Shown one piece after another: positions 29,178-36,879 of a stretch of 64,000 bases of DNA; position 1 is the first letter of the stretch, and each line of letters opens with the position of its first letter. The notes beneath the pieces are model-generated. The model worked only from the letters and a program-made list of their open reading frames with translations. It was not told where the DNA came from and did no database searches. Source of the DNA: Brevundimonas guildfordensis (GTDB taxonomy: Bacteria > Pseudomonadota > Alphaproteobacteria > Caulobacterales > Caulobacteraceae); the NCBI RefSeq assembly GCF_014836405.1, contig NZ_JACSQU010000001.1:1364001-1428000 (forward strand), written 5' to 3'. Position numbers and translations under genes: made by a program.

Positions 29178-30122
29178 TCACCCCACCCGTCGCGGATGAC
29201 GCAGGCGTCCCTCCTCGCAGTCCAGCGCGGCGCGATCCCACCCGCCTAGATCAGCGGCGGCCGCATAGGTGGTTTCAAGGAAGGCGCCCAGAACCGCGTC
29301 GGGATCGGCCGCCGTGCGGACAGCCTCATAGGGCAGGATGAACTCTCCGAGCGCCGCATCCCAGCGCGCCTCGGTCGGCGCGACCGTCGCCTTGTCGAAC
29401 CCCGCCGGCGCGGGATAGGCGTAGGCGTAGAAGGCCGGCCCTCGGCCGGGATCGCCGGGCCAGAAGCCTGCGCTGGCCACCTCGTGGGAATAGGCCTCGC
29501 GCGTGACGGCGTCCGGCAGGTTCGGGATCCCGCCCGGATGCAGCGGCGCCCGCCGCCCTGAGAAGCGCGTCACCGCCAGGTCGAACGCGCCCCAGAACAG
29601 CTGAACGGGGCTGCACTTGCCCAGGAAGCGGGTGCGGAATCGGTTGAAGACGCGATCGGCCTGCACCAGGGTGCGCCAATAGTCGCGCGCGACCTCCGGA
29701 TCGTAAAGACGATGCCGACGGTCCTCCGGAAAGGGCGTCGCCTCCGCCATCTCGTCCGGCGTCAGATTGATGCGGCAGGCGACGCCCAGTTCCGCCAGCG
29801 CGGCCATGGTCTCGGCGTAGAAGTCCGCCACCGCTCCGGGCCCGAGCGCGACGCGGCGTTCGCCGCCGTCGCTGACGCGGATGACAAGGGTTCCGGCGAT
29901 GAAGTCGAACTCCAGCTCGAGGTCCACGGCGCCATGCGGGATGAGCCCGGTCGACAATCCCCGCGCCGTCACCCGCAGCGTCACATGCCAGCCGTGGTTG
30001 AGCCAGGGCGTCTGCGACAGCCGCACCTTGCCCACGATCTGGGTCCACAGCTGCAAGGTCTCCAGCGTCGGCCACAGCGCCGAGGGCTGCAGTTCGGGCC
30101 ATGTTTGAGCGTCGTGCGCCAT
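29178..30122 (-). CDS. DUF5996-family protein
   Basis: The 314-residue protein matches the DUF5996 pattern: WPELQPSALWPTLETLQLWTQIVGKVRL at the start, LNHGWHVTLRVTARGLSTGLIP, then RTRFLGKCSPVQLFWGAFDLAVTRFSGR and HPGGIPNLPDAVTREAYSHEVASAGFWPG. No signal peptide or membrane segment is seen. Function of the family is unknown. The ATG at 30122 gives the usual N-terminus. It is convergent with thrC. Confidence 0.85.
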   Translation of the reverse strand: MAHDAQTWPELQPSALWPTLETLQLWTQIVGKVRLSQTPWLNHGWHVTLRVTARGLSTGLIPHGAVDLELEFDFIAGTLVIRVSDGGERRVALGPGAVADFYAETMAALAELGVACRINLTPDEMAEATPFPEDRRHRLYDPEVARDYWRTLVQADRVFNRFRTRFLGKCSPVQLFWGAFDLAVTRFSGRRAPLHPGGIPNLPDAVTREAYSHEVASAGFWPGDPGRGPAFYAYAYPAPAGFDKATVAPTEARWDAALGEFILPYEAVRTAADPDAVLGAFLETTYAAAADLGGWDRAALDCEEGRLRHPRRVG

Positions 30123-30247
30123 CGCGAAGCCTCCTCGCCTCCCCTCCCTCAAGTCCCGCGTGGCGGGATCGTTGCATGGCGGCGGCGGGAAGCGAACTTG
30201 ATGAAGGGCAACGAAGGATGGGAAGCGGACTTCGGATAGACGCCTTG

Positions 30248-30742
30248 TCAGCGATAGAATGACCGCTGCTCCAAATCCTTGCGGCAGCTGTGATGAGAAG
30301 TCGTGCCTGGCGGCAGTCCCAGGAGATGCCGCACTTCATTCGCCTCCGCAGCGGACGCGACCCTTCGGGCTTCGACAAGTAGGGGAACGCGCTGTCCTTG
30401 AACCCAGGCCTCATCACGGAACACTTTGAGTTCAGTCGCCATGGGGACCGTGATCTTGAGGCCAAGATCATTGTAGTCCGCGAGCGGAGCCATCCCGTTC
30501 TGGTAAGACGCTACGGCGCTACATCCCCGCTCTGGGTGGCAAAGTTGCACGATCCATATGTCATCCGATGGATTGCCAGCGGAATAGGCGCTCAATCGCA
30601 TAAGCAATCCAGGCGCGACCTCCTTGGCGCCGCAATGGCTGACGCTGGCGACAGCCTGAGCGACTTCTTCACCATCGCTGCAACCGGATAGAAGGATCGC
30701 GCCCGCAGCAATAGCAGCTAATGTCGAGGGCAGTTTTTTCAC
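30248..30742 (-). CDS. Small lipoprotein in a lower-GC pocket
   Basis: The 164-residue protein begins at GTG 30742 after a GGGAG site and has a lipoprotein signal: KKLPSTLAAIAAGAILLSGC with the lipobox Cys near residue 20. The body has four further Cys and no recognisable domain. The region is visibly poorer in GC than its neighbours and uses AT-richer codons, suggesting recent acquisition or weak constraint. An ATG at 30775 is in frame but would place a polar stretch before the signal. Confidence 0.6.
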   Translation of the reverse strand: MKKLPSTLAAIAAGAILLSGCSDGEEVAQAVASVSHCGAKEVAPGLLMRLSAYSAGNPSDDIWIVQLCHPERGCSAVASYQNGMAPLADYNDLGLKITVPMATELKVFRDEAWVQGQRVPLLVEARRVASAAEANEVRHLLGLPPGTTSHHSCRKDLEQRSFYR

Positions 30743-30841
30743 GGGAACTCCCAGAGTCGAATAGATGCTATCCACGGCAGAACCGAATGAAGGTTCTTCA
30801 CGGCTAGGACGAGCGCGCGTCCTTCAAGGTCGCTTGGGATC

Positions 30842-31171
30842 GTGAGGCGAACGGTCGTTAGCAAAATCCAGAAAGCAGATTGGATGTCGATGCTCTCGCT
30901 GGTCCAGCGCTTTGTCAGGAAGCAAACTGATAGGCATGTGGACGCCGTCCTGGTAGCCAAAGGCGGAACCTCTGCATTGCTAACTGCAAACGCGCCCGGG
31001 ACGAGGGATTATGCGCTTGTGACGGCAGAGCAGGCAGGCCTTGTCGTCAAAACCGAACGGTTGGGTCAGATCGACTTGGTTCGGTATGGGCCTATTTTCG
31101 ATTTTCAAGTTACCGCCGAAGGCGAAGTAGCTCGCAGGCGCTTGATGTCCAGCGAGCCGAACAAGCGATAG
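30842..31171 (+). CDS. Hypothetical protein, possible winged-helix remnant
   Basis: The 109-residue frame starts at GTG 30842, with ATG alternatives at 30884 and 30890. The C-terminal half (LVVKTERLGQIDLVRYGPIFDFQVTAEGEVARRRL, in part) has a beta-wing-like rhythm seen in small winged-helix domains, but the resemblance is weak. GC content is lower than the surroundings. Overlapping minus-strand frames exist and look less protein-like. No function is proposed. Confidence 0.4.
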   Translation: MRRTVVSKIQKADWMSMLSLVQRFVRKQTDRHVDAVLVAKGGTSALLTANAPGTRDYALVTAEQAGLVVKTERLGQIDLVRYGPIFDFQVTAEGEVARRRLMSSEPNKR

Positions 31172-31228
31172 CGCCCGGCACGGGTCGAAAACGGCCTCTT
31201 GCATCAATGCGAGAAGCCGCCCCCCCCT

Positions 31229-32191
31229 TCACGCCGCCTCCGCCGCCTTCCAATAGTCCAGCCGCCGGAAGAAGGGCGTCGGGTCCTTGGGGGTGACCAG
31301 GTTGGCCGGGTCGTGGAACAGGCGGTCGTGCAGGCGCGTCAGGGTGAAGCGCACCGCCGCCGCCGCGCCCAGGTCGGGCAGGACCGCGCGCTCGGCGTCG
31401 GACAGGGGCCGCACCGACTCATAGCCCTTCTGGAAGGCGCGCAGGGCCGACGGCAGCGGGCGGCCCTCGGCGTCGAACCCCCAGGCGCTGAGGGCGATGG
31501 CCAGGTCGTAGGCCAGCACGTCGACGCATGCGAAATAGAAGTCGATCACCCCGCCCACGTCGGTCGCCCCATGCTCGTTCGTCGCGAACAGGACGTTGTC
31601 GGGGAAGTAGTCGGCGTGGATCGGCCCGCGCGGCAAGTCGGGGTCGCTCCACGGCCGGGCCAGATCGGGCAGCAGGAGCTGCATCTGGTCCAGCATCCGG
31701 CGGTCCTCACCCTTGGCGACGGTATCGCAGCGCGCGGCCAGATCGGCCCAGGCGCGAGGCCCGACGGGGTTGTCGCGCACGCCTTCATAGTCAGCCGCAT
31801 CCAGATGCAGCAGGGCCAGAACCTGGCCCGCGCGGTACTGGTCCTTGTCCGTCGGCTGACGCTTCCAGGCGCCTGCCGTCCATTCGACGATGGCGGCGGC
31901 GCGGTCGTTCAGGCGACCGATAACCTGCCCTGCACGGTCGGCGACGGGCGCGGGCGTCGGGAAGCCCTGCGCCGCCAGCTGTCCCGTCAGTCCGAGGCAG
32001 AACGGCAGGGCCGAGGCCTCCGTCCGCCCCTCGAACAAGGTCAGGACATAGGCGCCCTTGCTCGTCACCAGACGGTAGTTGGTGTTCTCGACCCCCTCGG
32101 CGATCGGGGTCAGTTCGACCAGGCCGCCGAGAGGGTAGCGCATGAGATAGTCGTCGGCCTGTTGCGGCGTGACGGGCGTGAAGACAGCCAT
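31229..32191 (-). CDS. thrB: Homoserine kinase (ThrB, APH-fold type)
   Basis: The 320-residue kinase has the aminoglycoside phosphotransferase fold used for homoserine kinase in alphaproteobacteria. Landmarks are IAEGVENTNYRLVTSKGAYVLTLFE, the catalytic loop PIHADYFPDNVLF, and GVIDFYFACVDVLAYDLAIAL with the metal-binding Asp. It phosphorylates homoserine, committing it to threonine. Its ATG lies 2 bases past the stop of the upstream homoserine dehydrogenase gene, so both are translated from one attenuated transcript. Confidence 0.94.
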   Translation of the reverse strand: MAVFTPVTPQQADDYLMRYPLGGLVELTPIAEGVENTNYRLVTSKGAYVLTLFEGRTEASALPFCLGLTGQLAAQGFPTPAPVADRAGQVIGRLNDRAAAIVEWTAGAWKRQPTDKDQYRAGQVLALLHLDAADYEGVRDNPVGPRAWADLAARCDTVAKGEDRRMLDQMQLLLPDLARPWSDPDLPRGPIHADYFPDNVLFATNEHGATDVGGVIDFYFACVDVLAYDLAIALSAWGFDAEGRPLPSALRAFQKGYESVRPLSDAERAVLPDLGAAAAVRFTLTRLHDRLFHDPANLVTPKDPTPFFRRLDYWKAAEAA

Positions 32192-32193
32192 GA

Positions 32194-33942
32194 CTAGACA
32201 AGCTCCGCAGCGGCGCGCCGGGCGCGCATGACGTCGGCGACATCGGCCAGCACGCTCTCGGTCGTGGCCCAGCGCCCAGCGCCGCGCCCCTTGCACGTCC
32301 AAACCCGGCCGTCCTGACCATAGACCTTCAAGGCGTTGCGCTCTCCGTTCAGCGACAGGAAGAGCGCGTCCTCAAGCGCGCCGTCAAGACGGACATAGGC
32401 GTCCAGGGCGCCGTCGCGGTCGAAGCAGGCGCCGATCTGGCGCACCGGCGCCTCGCCCAGCGGGGTTTCGGCGGCCAACACGTCGCGCGGCAGGGCGTCG
32501 GGCGAACGACCGAAGGCCTCGAACGACAGCAGCTTGACCTTGGCCTCGGCGTCGAAGCCTTCCAGGTCCGACGACGGGTCCTCCTCGGCGAAACCGGCGG
32601 CGCGGGCGTCGGCCAGGGCGTCGGAGAAGGTCGCCCCCTCGCCCAGACGCTGCAGCATGAAGTTGACCGTGCCGTTCAACACCGCCTCAAACCCGACCAC
32701 CGGACCGGCGGCGCGGGCGGCGCGCAGGGTCTCGATCATCGGCGAGCCGCCGCCGACGGAGGCCGACCAGGCGACGCGACAGCCGTTGGCGTCGGCCAGG
32801 GCCTGGAGCCCCGCTGGGTCGCGGGCGACGGCCTGTTTGTTGGCGCTGACGACGTCGCAGCCGGCTTCCAGGGCGCGGCGGATCAGGGCATGGCCGGCCT
32901 CGCCCTCGGACAGGGCTTCCAGCAGAAGGTCGGGTTTCTTGGCCAGCAGGGCGTCCACGTCATTGGTGAACAGTTCAGCCGGCGCGGCGACGTCGCGCTT
33001 CTTCTTAGGGTCACGGACCAGGACGCCGACGACCTCAAACCGGCTGTCCGGCAGCAGGCGGCTGAGCAGGCCGCCGCCCACCACGCCGCAGCCGGCCACG
33101 GCCACTTTCAGCGGCGCCGCAGCCTGAACCGGGCCGGGAGGCGCCCCGCGCTCACCGACCACCGTGCCCTCGGCGCGGCCCAGGGCGGCCACTTCGATCT
33201 CGACCGCGCGGGCCTGAGCCAGGTCGATAGCGTCATGCTGGACCAGCGCCCCGCCCACCTGACGCGCCGTGTCCCAGTTGGCGCGGCGATAGCGCAACGG
33301 CGTCCCGGCGCTGACGGCCGGATCGCGGTCGTACAGGCCGTCCACATCCTTGACCAGGCGCACGCGGTCCAGCCCCAGTTCGGCAGCCAGAACCACCGCC
33401 GTCAGGTCGGATCCGCCCCGGCCCAGCAGGGCCACGCGGCCGTTGGGTCGGACCGCGCCAAAGCCCGGCACGACCACCACCTCATGCGCCTCCAGCGCGC
33501 GCCGGAGATGGTCGCCCTTGAGGCAGACCGGGCGGGCGTGCTGGCTCGGCCCCTCAGCGACGATGCCCAGTTCGCGCACCGACAGGCCGATGGCGTCCAG
33601 CCCGACCCGATCGCAGGCGACGGCGACAAGGGCGGCGGCCTTCTCTTCGCCCAGCACGACATAGGCGGGCAGAAGTTCGTTCTCGTGATCCAGACCCAGG
33701 CTGCGCGCCTCGGACAGCAGCTTGTCCGTCTGGCCGGCAAGGGCCGAGACAACGGCGACCACCTTACGGCCGGCGCGGACGTGGCTGTAGATTTCGCTTG
33801 CGACGGCGGGGGCCTGGGAGGCGTCTCGCAGAACGGACGAGCCGAACTTCAGCACCACCACTTCGGCAGCGGGAGCGGCGGCGGGAGCGAGCGCTTCGAC
33901 CGGTTTGGGCTGATCGGCGACAAGGGCGAGCGAGGCGGACAT
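32194..33942 (-). CDS. hom: Aspartokinase-like/homoserine dehydrogenase fusion without ACT domains
   Basis: The 582-residue protein joins an amino-acid-kinase domain (residues about 25-250) to homoserine dehydrogenase (about 275-580). Kinase motifs are VVVLKFGSSVL, LLGRGGSDLTAVVLAAELG and LVKDVDGLYDRDP; the first is shorter than the usual KFGGTSV, so activity is doubtful. The dehydrogenase part has VAVAGCGVVGGGLLSRLL, SANKQAVARD, VLNGTVNFML, EEDPSSDLEGFDAEAKVK and a final GRGAGRWATTESVLADV. ThrA/MetL enzymes are about 810 residues with ACT-containing linkers; those are missing, so feedback inhibition is unlikely and control may lie in the leader. The ATG at 33942 follows an AGGAAA site. Confidence 0.9.
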   Translation of the reverse strand: MSASLALVADQPKPVEALAPAAAPAAEVVVLKFGSSVLRDASQAPAVASEIYSHVRAGRKVVAVVSALAGQTDKLLSEARSLGLDHENELLPAYVVLGEEKAAALVAVACDRVGLDAIGLSVRELGIVAEGPSQHARPVCLKGDHLRRALEAHEVVVVPGFGAVRPNGRVALLGRGGSDLTAVVLAAELGLDRVRLVKDVDGLYDRDPAVSAGTPLRYRRANWDTARQVGGALVQHDAIDLAQARAVEIEVAALGRAEGTVVGERGAPPGPVQAAAPLKVAVAGCGVVGGGLLSRLLPDSRFEVVGVLVRDPKKKRDVAAPAELFTNDVDALLAKKPDLLLEALSEGEAGHALIRRALEAGCDVVSANKQAVARDPAGLQALADANGCRVAWSASVGGGSPMIETLRAARAAGPVVGFEAVLNGTVNFMLQRLGEGATFSDALADARAAGFAEEDPSSDLEGFDAEAKVKLLSFEAFGRSPDALPRDVLAAETPLGEAPVRQIGACFDRDGALDAYVRLDGALEDALFLSLNGERNALKVYGQDGRVWTCKGRGAGRWATTESVLADVADVMRARRAAAELV

Positions 33943-34015
33943 TGGGCGTTTCCTGGAGGCTGGGTCGGGGGAGGATTTCGTGGGAGGAAGGGCGGGTCTG
34001 GAGTGGATCTGAGGC

Positions 34016-34047
34016 AATAAAAAACCCGCCCGGAGGTCCGGGCGGGT
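34016..34047 (-). terminator. Attenuator terminator of the hom-thrB operon
   Basis: Read on the minus strand, an 11-bp perfect stem (34047-34037 with 34034-34024) is followed by TTTTATT. It lies between the threonine-rich leader peptide and the hom start, where a full terminator only makes sense as an attenuator. Its first arm can instead pair over 8 bases with the leader segment at 34095-34102. Confidence 0.88.
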
Positions 34048-34084
34048 GATCGGTTTTCTGCGTATTTCGCCTAGACGGCGCGCA

Positions 34085-34186
34085 TCATCCGGTCCCCGCC
34101 CGCGAGGGCATGGTGGTGGTACCGGTGGTGGTAATGACGGACGCGAAGAGGCCCGTCGCCGAGGCGGCGATCGTGGTCATCTTCAT
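34085..34186 (-). CDS. thrL: Threonine operon leader peptide
   Basis: A 33-residue frame runs from ATG 34186 to TGA at 34085. Ten of 33 residues are Thr, including VITTTGTTTMP near the C-terminus, with Ile at 6 and 18. It is followed by a protector hairpin (34109-34098), an antiterminator strand (34102-34095) and a terminator just before hom. This is the layout of thr leader attenuation: when charged tRNA-Thr is scarce the ribosome stalls in the Thr run and frees the antiterminator. The ribosome site is weak, the main caveat. An overlapping longer frame with a His run is the same DNA out of frame. Confidence 0.82.
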   Translation of the reverse strand: MKMTTIAASATGLFASVITTTGTTTMPSRAGTG

Positions 34187-34347
34187 GCTGGCGAGGCGGT
34201 AAGGCACAGGCGGCGTCCGGTTGAAATCGTGCCTTAGGGTGATCCAGGGCGCCGCGCCGCGTCAACCCCATGTCGGAATAATTTTTCGGGACGCCGGGCA
34301 AGATCGCCGTTTTCACCACTCAAGCTCGACCTTGCGCGCCTTCAGGG

Positions 34348-34367
34348 GTGAAATTTTTCACTTGACC
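34348..34367 (+). promoter_or_regulatory. Palindrome abutting the putative metX -35 element
   Basis: GTGAAA (34348-34353) and TTTCAC (34356-34361) form a perfect inverted repeat with a 2-base centre, immediately followed by TTGACC (34362-34367), a good -35. The TGAA-N4-TTCA core resembles the MetR-type TGAA-N5-TTCA site but is one base shorter. The -10 is not clear. A regulator site is inferred. Confidence 0.45.
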
Positions 34368-34391
34368 GGCGCTGTTCGCAACCGCACCGTA

Positions 34392-34526
34392 AGCTCACTC
34401 ATCAAGACCGGCTGAGGGATTAGGCCCTTTGACGCCGGGGCAACCATCGGGTTCCGCCCGAAACGGTGCCAACTCCTGCGGGGTTCTTCGGGCTTGCCTG
34501 AATGGACCGCGAGAGATGGGTGGAGC
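34392..34526 (+). promoter_or_regulatory. SAM-I (S-box) riboswitch upstream of metX
   Basis: The S-box core is well preserved: GAGGGATTAGGCCC (from 34414), TTTGACGCC, GGGGCAACC (34437-34445), then CGGTGCCAACTCC (about 34464-34475), a P4-like hairpin (GGGGTTCTTCGGGCTTGCC region), and GAGAGATGGG (34511-34520). ACTCATC (34397-34403) pairs with GATGGGT (34515-34521) as helix P1. SAM binding normally shuts off methionine genes. An 11-position stem at 34520-34547 (GTGG and GCGTCG with CGACGC and CCAC) shares bases with the P1 3' strand and may be the expression switch. Confidence 0.93.
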
Positions 34527-34604
34527 GTCGACGAGGCGACGCGCCACAGGTCTGTCACTGCATGGGTTCCTTGGCGAGCCGTATCTGCTGAGTGACCGAG
34601 ACCC

Positions 34605-35654
34605 ATGAGCCTGGCCCTGATCAACCCCGCCGTCCCCGCTGAAGCGCCCGTGCGCCGTCGGTCCGAACTGCTGCAACGCGACGGCGCCCATGACGTCGTG
34701 GTTCCGATCCCGGACGGCTTCGAGCTGGATTTCGGCGGCTGCCTGACGCAGAGGCGGGTCATCGGCCGCCTGCACGGCAAGCCCGGCGCTCCCCTGATCG
34801 TGGTCGCGGGCGGCATTTCCGCCGACCGCTACGTGCACCGCACCGAGACCAAGGGCCTGGGCTGGTGGTCCGGCGCCGTGGGCGTGCGCGCACCGATCGA
34901 CCTGACCCGCTTTCGCGTTCTGGCCTTTGATTTTGCGCCGGAATTCGGCGACGGCGTGACGGAACCCAAAGCTCCTTTGACCATCACTACTCAGGACCAG
35001 GCGCGGCTGCTAGCCCACCTTCTGGACCATCTGGGCGTCGACAAGGTCGCCGCCTTTATCGGCTGTTCCTATGGCGGCATGATCGCCCTGGCCTTCGGCG
35101 AGCTTTTCCCCGACTGGGCCGAGCAGTTGGTGGTGGTGTCCGCCGCTCACCGCCCTCACCCGCTGGCCACCGCCTGGCGCGGCATTCAACGCCGCATCCT
35201 GCAACTGGGCCTGGAAACCGGCCGCATCGATCAGGCCGTCAGCCTGGCGCGCGAACTGGCCATGACCACCTATCGCACCCAGGAAGAGTTCGGCGACCGT
35301 TTCGATTTCGAGGCCCCCAGCCATGCCGGCCAGGCCTATCCGGTGTGCGACTATCTGACCTCGCGCGGCCGGGCCTATCGCGACCGCACCACCCCTTCAC
35401 GCTGGCTGACGCTGTCGGACTCCATCGACCGCCACCGCGTCGAGCCGGAGGCGATCACCGCCCCCGTCACCCTGGTCGGCTTCACCACCGACCGCCTGTG
35501 CCCCATCGACGACATGAGGGAACTGGCCGACCGCCTGCCTAACCTCTGGCGCTTCGAACAACACGCTTCCGTCTACGGCCACGACGCCTTCCTCAAGGAA
35601 GACGTGCTGGTCGGCGACATCCTGACTTCCGTACTGAAGGACATCGAACAATGA
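34605..35654 (+). CDS. metX: Homoserine O-acyltransferase (MetX family)
   Basis: The 349-residue alpha/beta hydrolase activates homoserine by acylation for methionine synthesis. The catalytic Ser155 lies in the elbow GCSYGGM; Asp and His are expected in TTDRLCPIDD and YGHDAFL near the C-terminus. The GCSYGG elbow, rather than the GGSMGG of classical acetyltransferases, resembles the MetX enzymes of Xanthomonas-type bacteria that use succinyl-CoA, so succinyl transfer is the better guess. It is regulated by the SAM riboswitch and overlaps metB by ATGA. Confidence 0.9.
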   Translation: MSLALINPAVPAEAPVRRRSELLQRDGAHDVVVPIPDGFELDFGGCLTQRRVIGRLHGKPGAPLIVVAGGISADRYVHRTETKGLGWWSGAVGVRAPIDLTRFRVLAFDFAPEFGDGVTEPKAPLTITTQDQARLLAHLLDHLGVDKVAAFIGCSYGGMIALAFGELFPDWAEQLVVVSAAHRPHPLATAWRGIQRRILQLGLETGRIDQAVSLARELAMTTYRTQEEFGDRFDFEAPSHAGQAYPVCDYLTSRGRAYRDRTTPSRWLTLSDSIDRHRVEPEAITAPVTLVGFTTDRLCPIDDMRELADRLPNLWRFEQHASVYGHDAFLKEDVLVGDILTSVLKDIEQ

Positions 35655-36829
35655 GCCGCGCCCGTCCCGCCGATCCCCGCACCATCGCCGCCCGCTCGGG
35701 CGTCGATACGGACACGGCCCACGGCGCGGTCATGCCGGCCCTTTATCTGTCGTCCAACTATTCCTTCGCCGCCTTCGGCCAGCCGCGCAAATACGACTAT
35801 TCGCGCTCGGGCAATCCGACCCGCGACGTGCTGGCCGAGACGCTGGCCGAGTTGGAAGGCGGCGCCGGGGCCGTGGTCACCGCCACCGGCATGGCGGCGG
35901 TCGACCTGCCGCTCAGCCTGCTGGAGCCGGGCGACCTGCTGATCGCTCCGCACGACTGCTACGGCGGCACCCACCGCCTGCTGTCCGCCCGGGCCAGGAA
36001 GGGCCATTTCCGCGTCGCCTTCGTCGATCAGAACGACAGCGCCGCCCTCGACGCCGCCCTGGCTGACGGGTGCAGGCTGGTGCTGGTGGAGACCCCGTCC
36101 AACCCCCTGCTGCGCGTCACCGACATCGCCGATGTCTGTCGCCGCGCCCACGCCGTGGGGGCCAAGGTCGTGTGCGACAACACCTTCCTGTCGCCGGCCC
36201 TGCAACGGCCGTTGGAGCTGGGCGCCGACATCGTGGTCCACTCGACCACCAAATACATCAACGGCCATTCCGACGTGGTCGGCGGGGCGGTGATCGCGGC
36301 CGATCCGGCCGATCACGAACAGCTGGCCTGGTGGGCCAACTGCCTGGGCGTCACCGGCTCGCCGTTCGACGCCTATCAGACGCTGCGGGGGCTGCGGACC
36401 CTGTTCACCCGCATCGAGCGTCAGCAGGCGACGGCGGGCGCCGTGGCCGCAGCGCTGGAACAGCACCCCGCAGTCAAGGCGGTCCACTATCCGGGCCTGC
36501 CCAGCCACCCCGGCCACGCCCTGGCCGCGCGTCAGCAGTCCGGGCCGGGCGCCATGCTCAGCTTCGAGCTGACCGGCGGGACCGAGGCCGTGCGCCAGGT
36601 GATCGAGCAGTTGGAGATCTTCACCCTGGCCGAATCTCTGGGCGGCGTCGAAAGCCTGATCGCCCACCCGGCCACCATGACCCACGCCGCCATGACGCCG
36701 GAAGCCCGAGTGACCGCCGGCATCACCGACGGCCTGCTGCGCCTGTCGGTCGGGCTGGAGCATCAGGACGACATCCTGGCCGATCTGACCCGGGCGCTAG
36801 ACGCGGTGACGCTGAAGGCGGCCGCCTGA
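35651..36829 (+). CDS. metB: Cystathionine gamma-synthase / O-succinylhomoserine lyase
   Basis: The 392-residue PLP enzyme of the Cys/Met metabolism family condenses acyl-homoserine with cysteine or sulfide. Motifs are YDYSRSGNPTRDVLAETLAELEGG, ETPSNPLLRVTDI, and the PLP lysine Lys201 in HSTTKYINGHSDVVGG; the C-terminal AESLGGVESLIAHPATMTHA is typical. Its ATG overlaps the metX stop, so they are translationally coupled. Whether it makes cystathionine or homocysteine directly cannot be told from sequence. Confidence 0.93.
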   Translation: MSRARPADPRTIAARSGVDTDTAHGAVMPALYLSSNYSFAAFGQPRKYDYSRSGNPTRDVLAETLAELEGGAGAVVTATGMAAVDLPLSLLEPGDLLIAPHDCYGGTHRLLSARARKGHFRVAFVDQNDSAALDAALADGCRLVLVETPSNPLLRVTDIADVCRRAHAVGAKVVCDNTFLSPALQRPLELGADIVVHSTTKYINGHSDVVGGAVIAADPADHEQLAWWANCLGVTGSPFDAYQTLRGLRTLFTRIERQQATAGAVAAALEQHPAVKAVHYPGLPSHPGHALAARQQSGPGAMLSFELTGGTEAVRQVIEQLEIFTLAESLGGVESLIAHPATMTHAAMTPEARVTAGITDGLLRLSVGLEHQDDILADLTRALDAVTLKAAA

Positions 36830-36841
36830 TCGAAAGACGCG

Positions 36842-36868
36842 TCTCCCTCCCCTTGGCGGAGAGGGAGA
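36842..36868. terminator. Hairpin between convergent metB and chemoreceptor genes
   Basis: TCTCCCTC (36842-36849) pairs with GAGGGAGA (36861-36868). There is no long T-run on either side, so it is a weak candidate bidirectional terminator for the convergent genes. Confidence 0.5.
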
Positions 36869-36879
36869 GAACCCGCGCT

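Noticed and set aside
30739..30960. Small minus-strand frame opposite the orphan gene at 30842
   Set aside because: No signal, no domain and poor codon bias; it overlaps the start of the lipoprotein gene and its upstream region.
34237..34265. Housekeeping promoter for the thr leader
   Set aside because: A TTGACG -35 is present on the minus strand, but no -10 at acceptable spacing; the closest (CCTAAG) is 21 bases away.
34071..34319. An 82-codon minus-strand frame with a His-rich run (HHRYHHH)
   Set aside because: It is the same DNA as the Thr-rich leader read in another frame; the ACC repeats become CAC. The leader frame fits the attenuator geometry.
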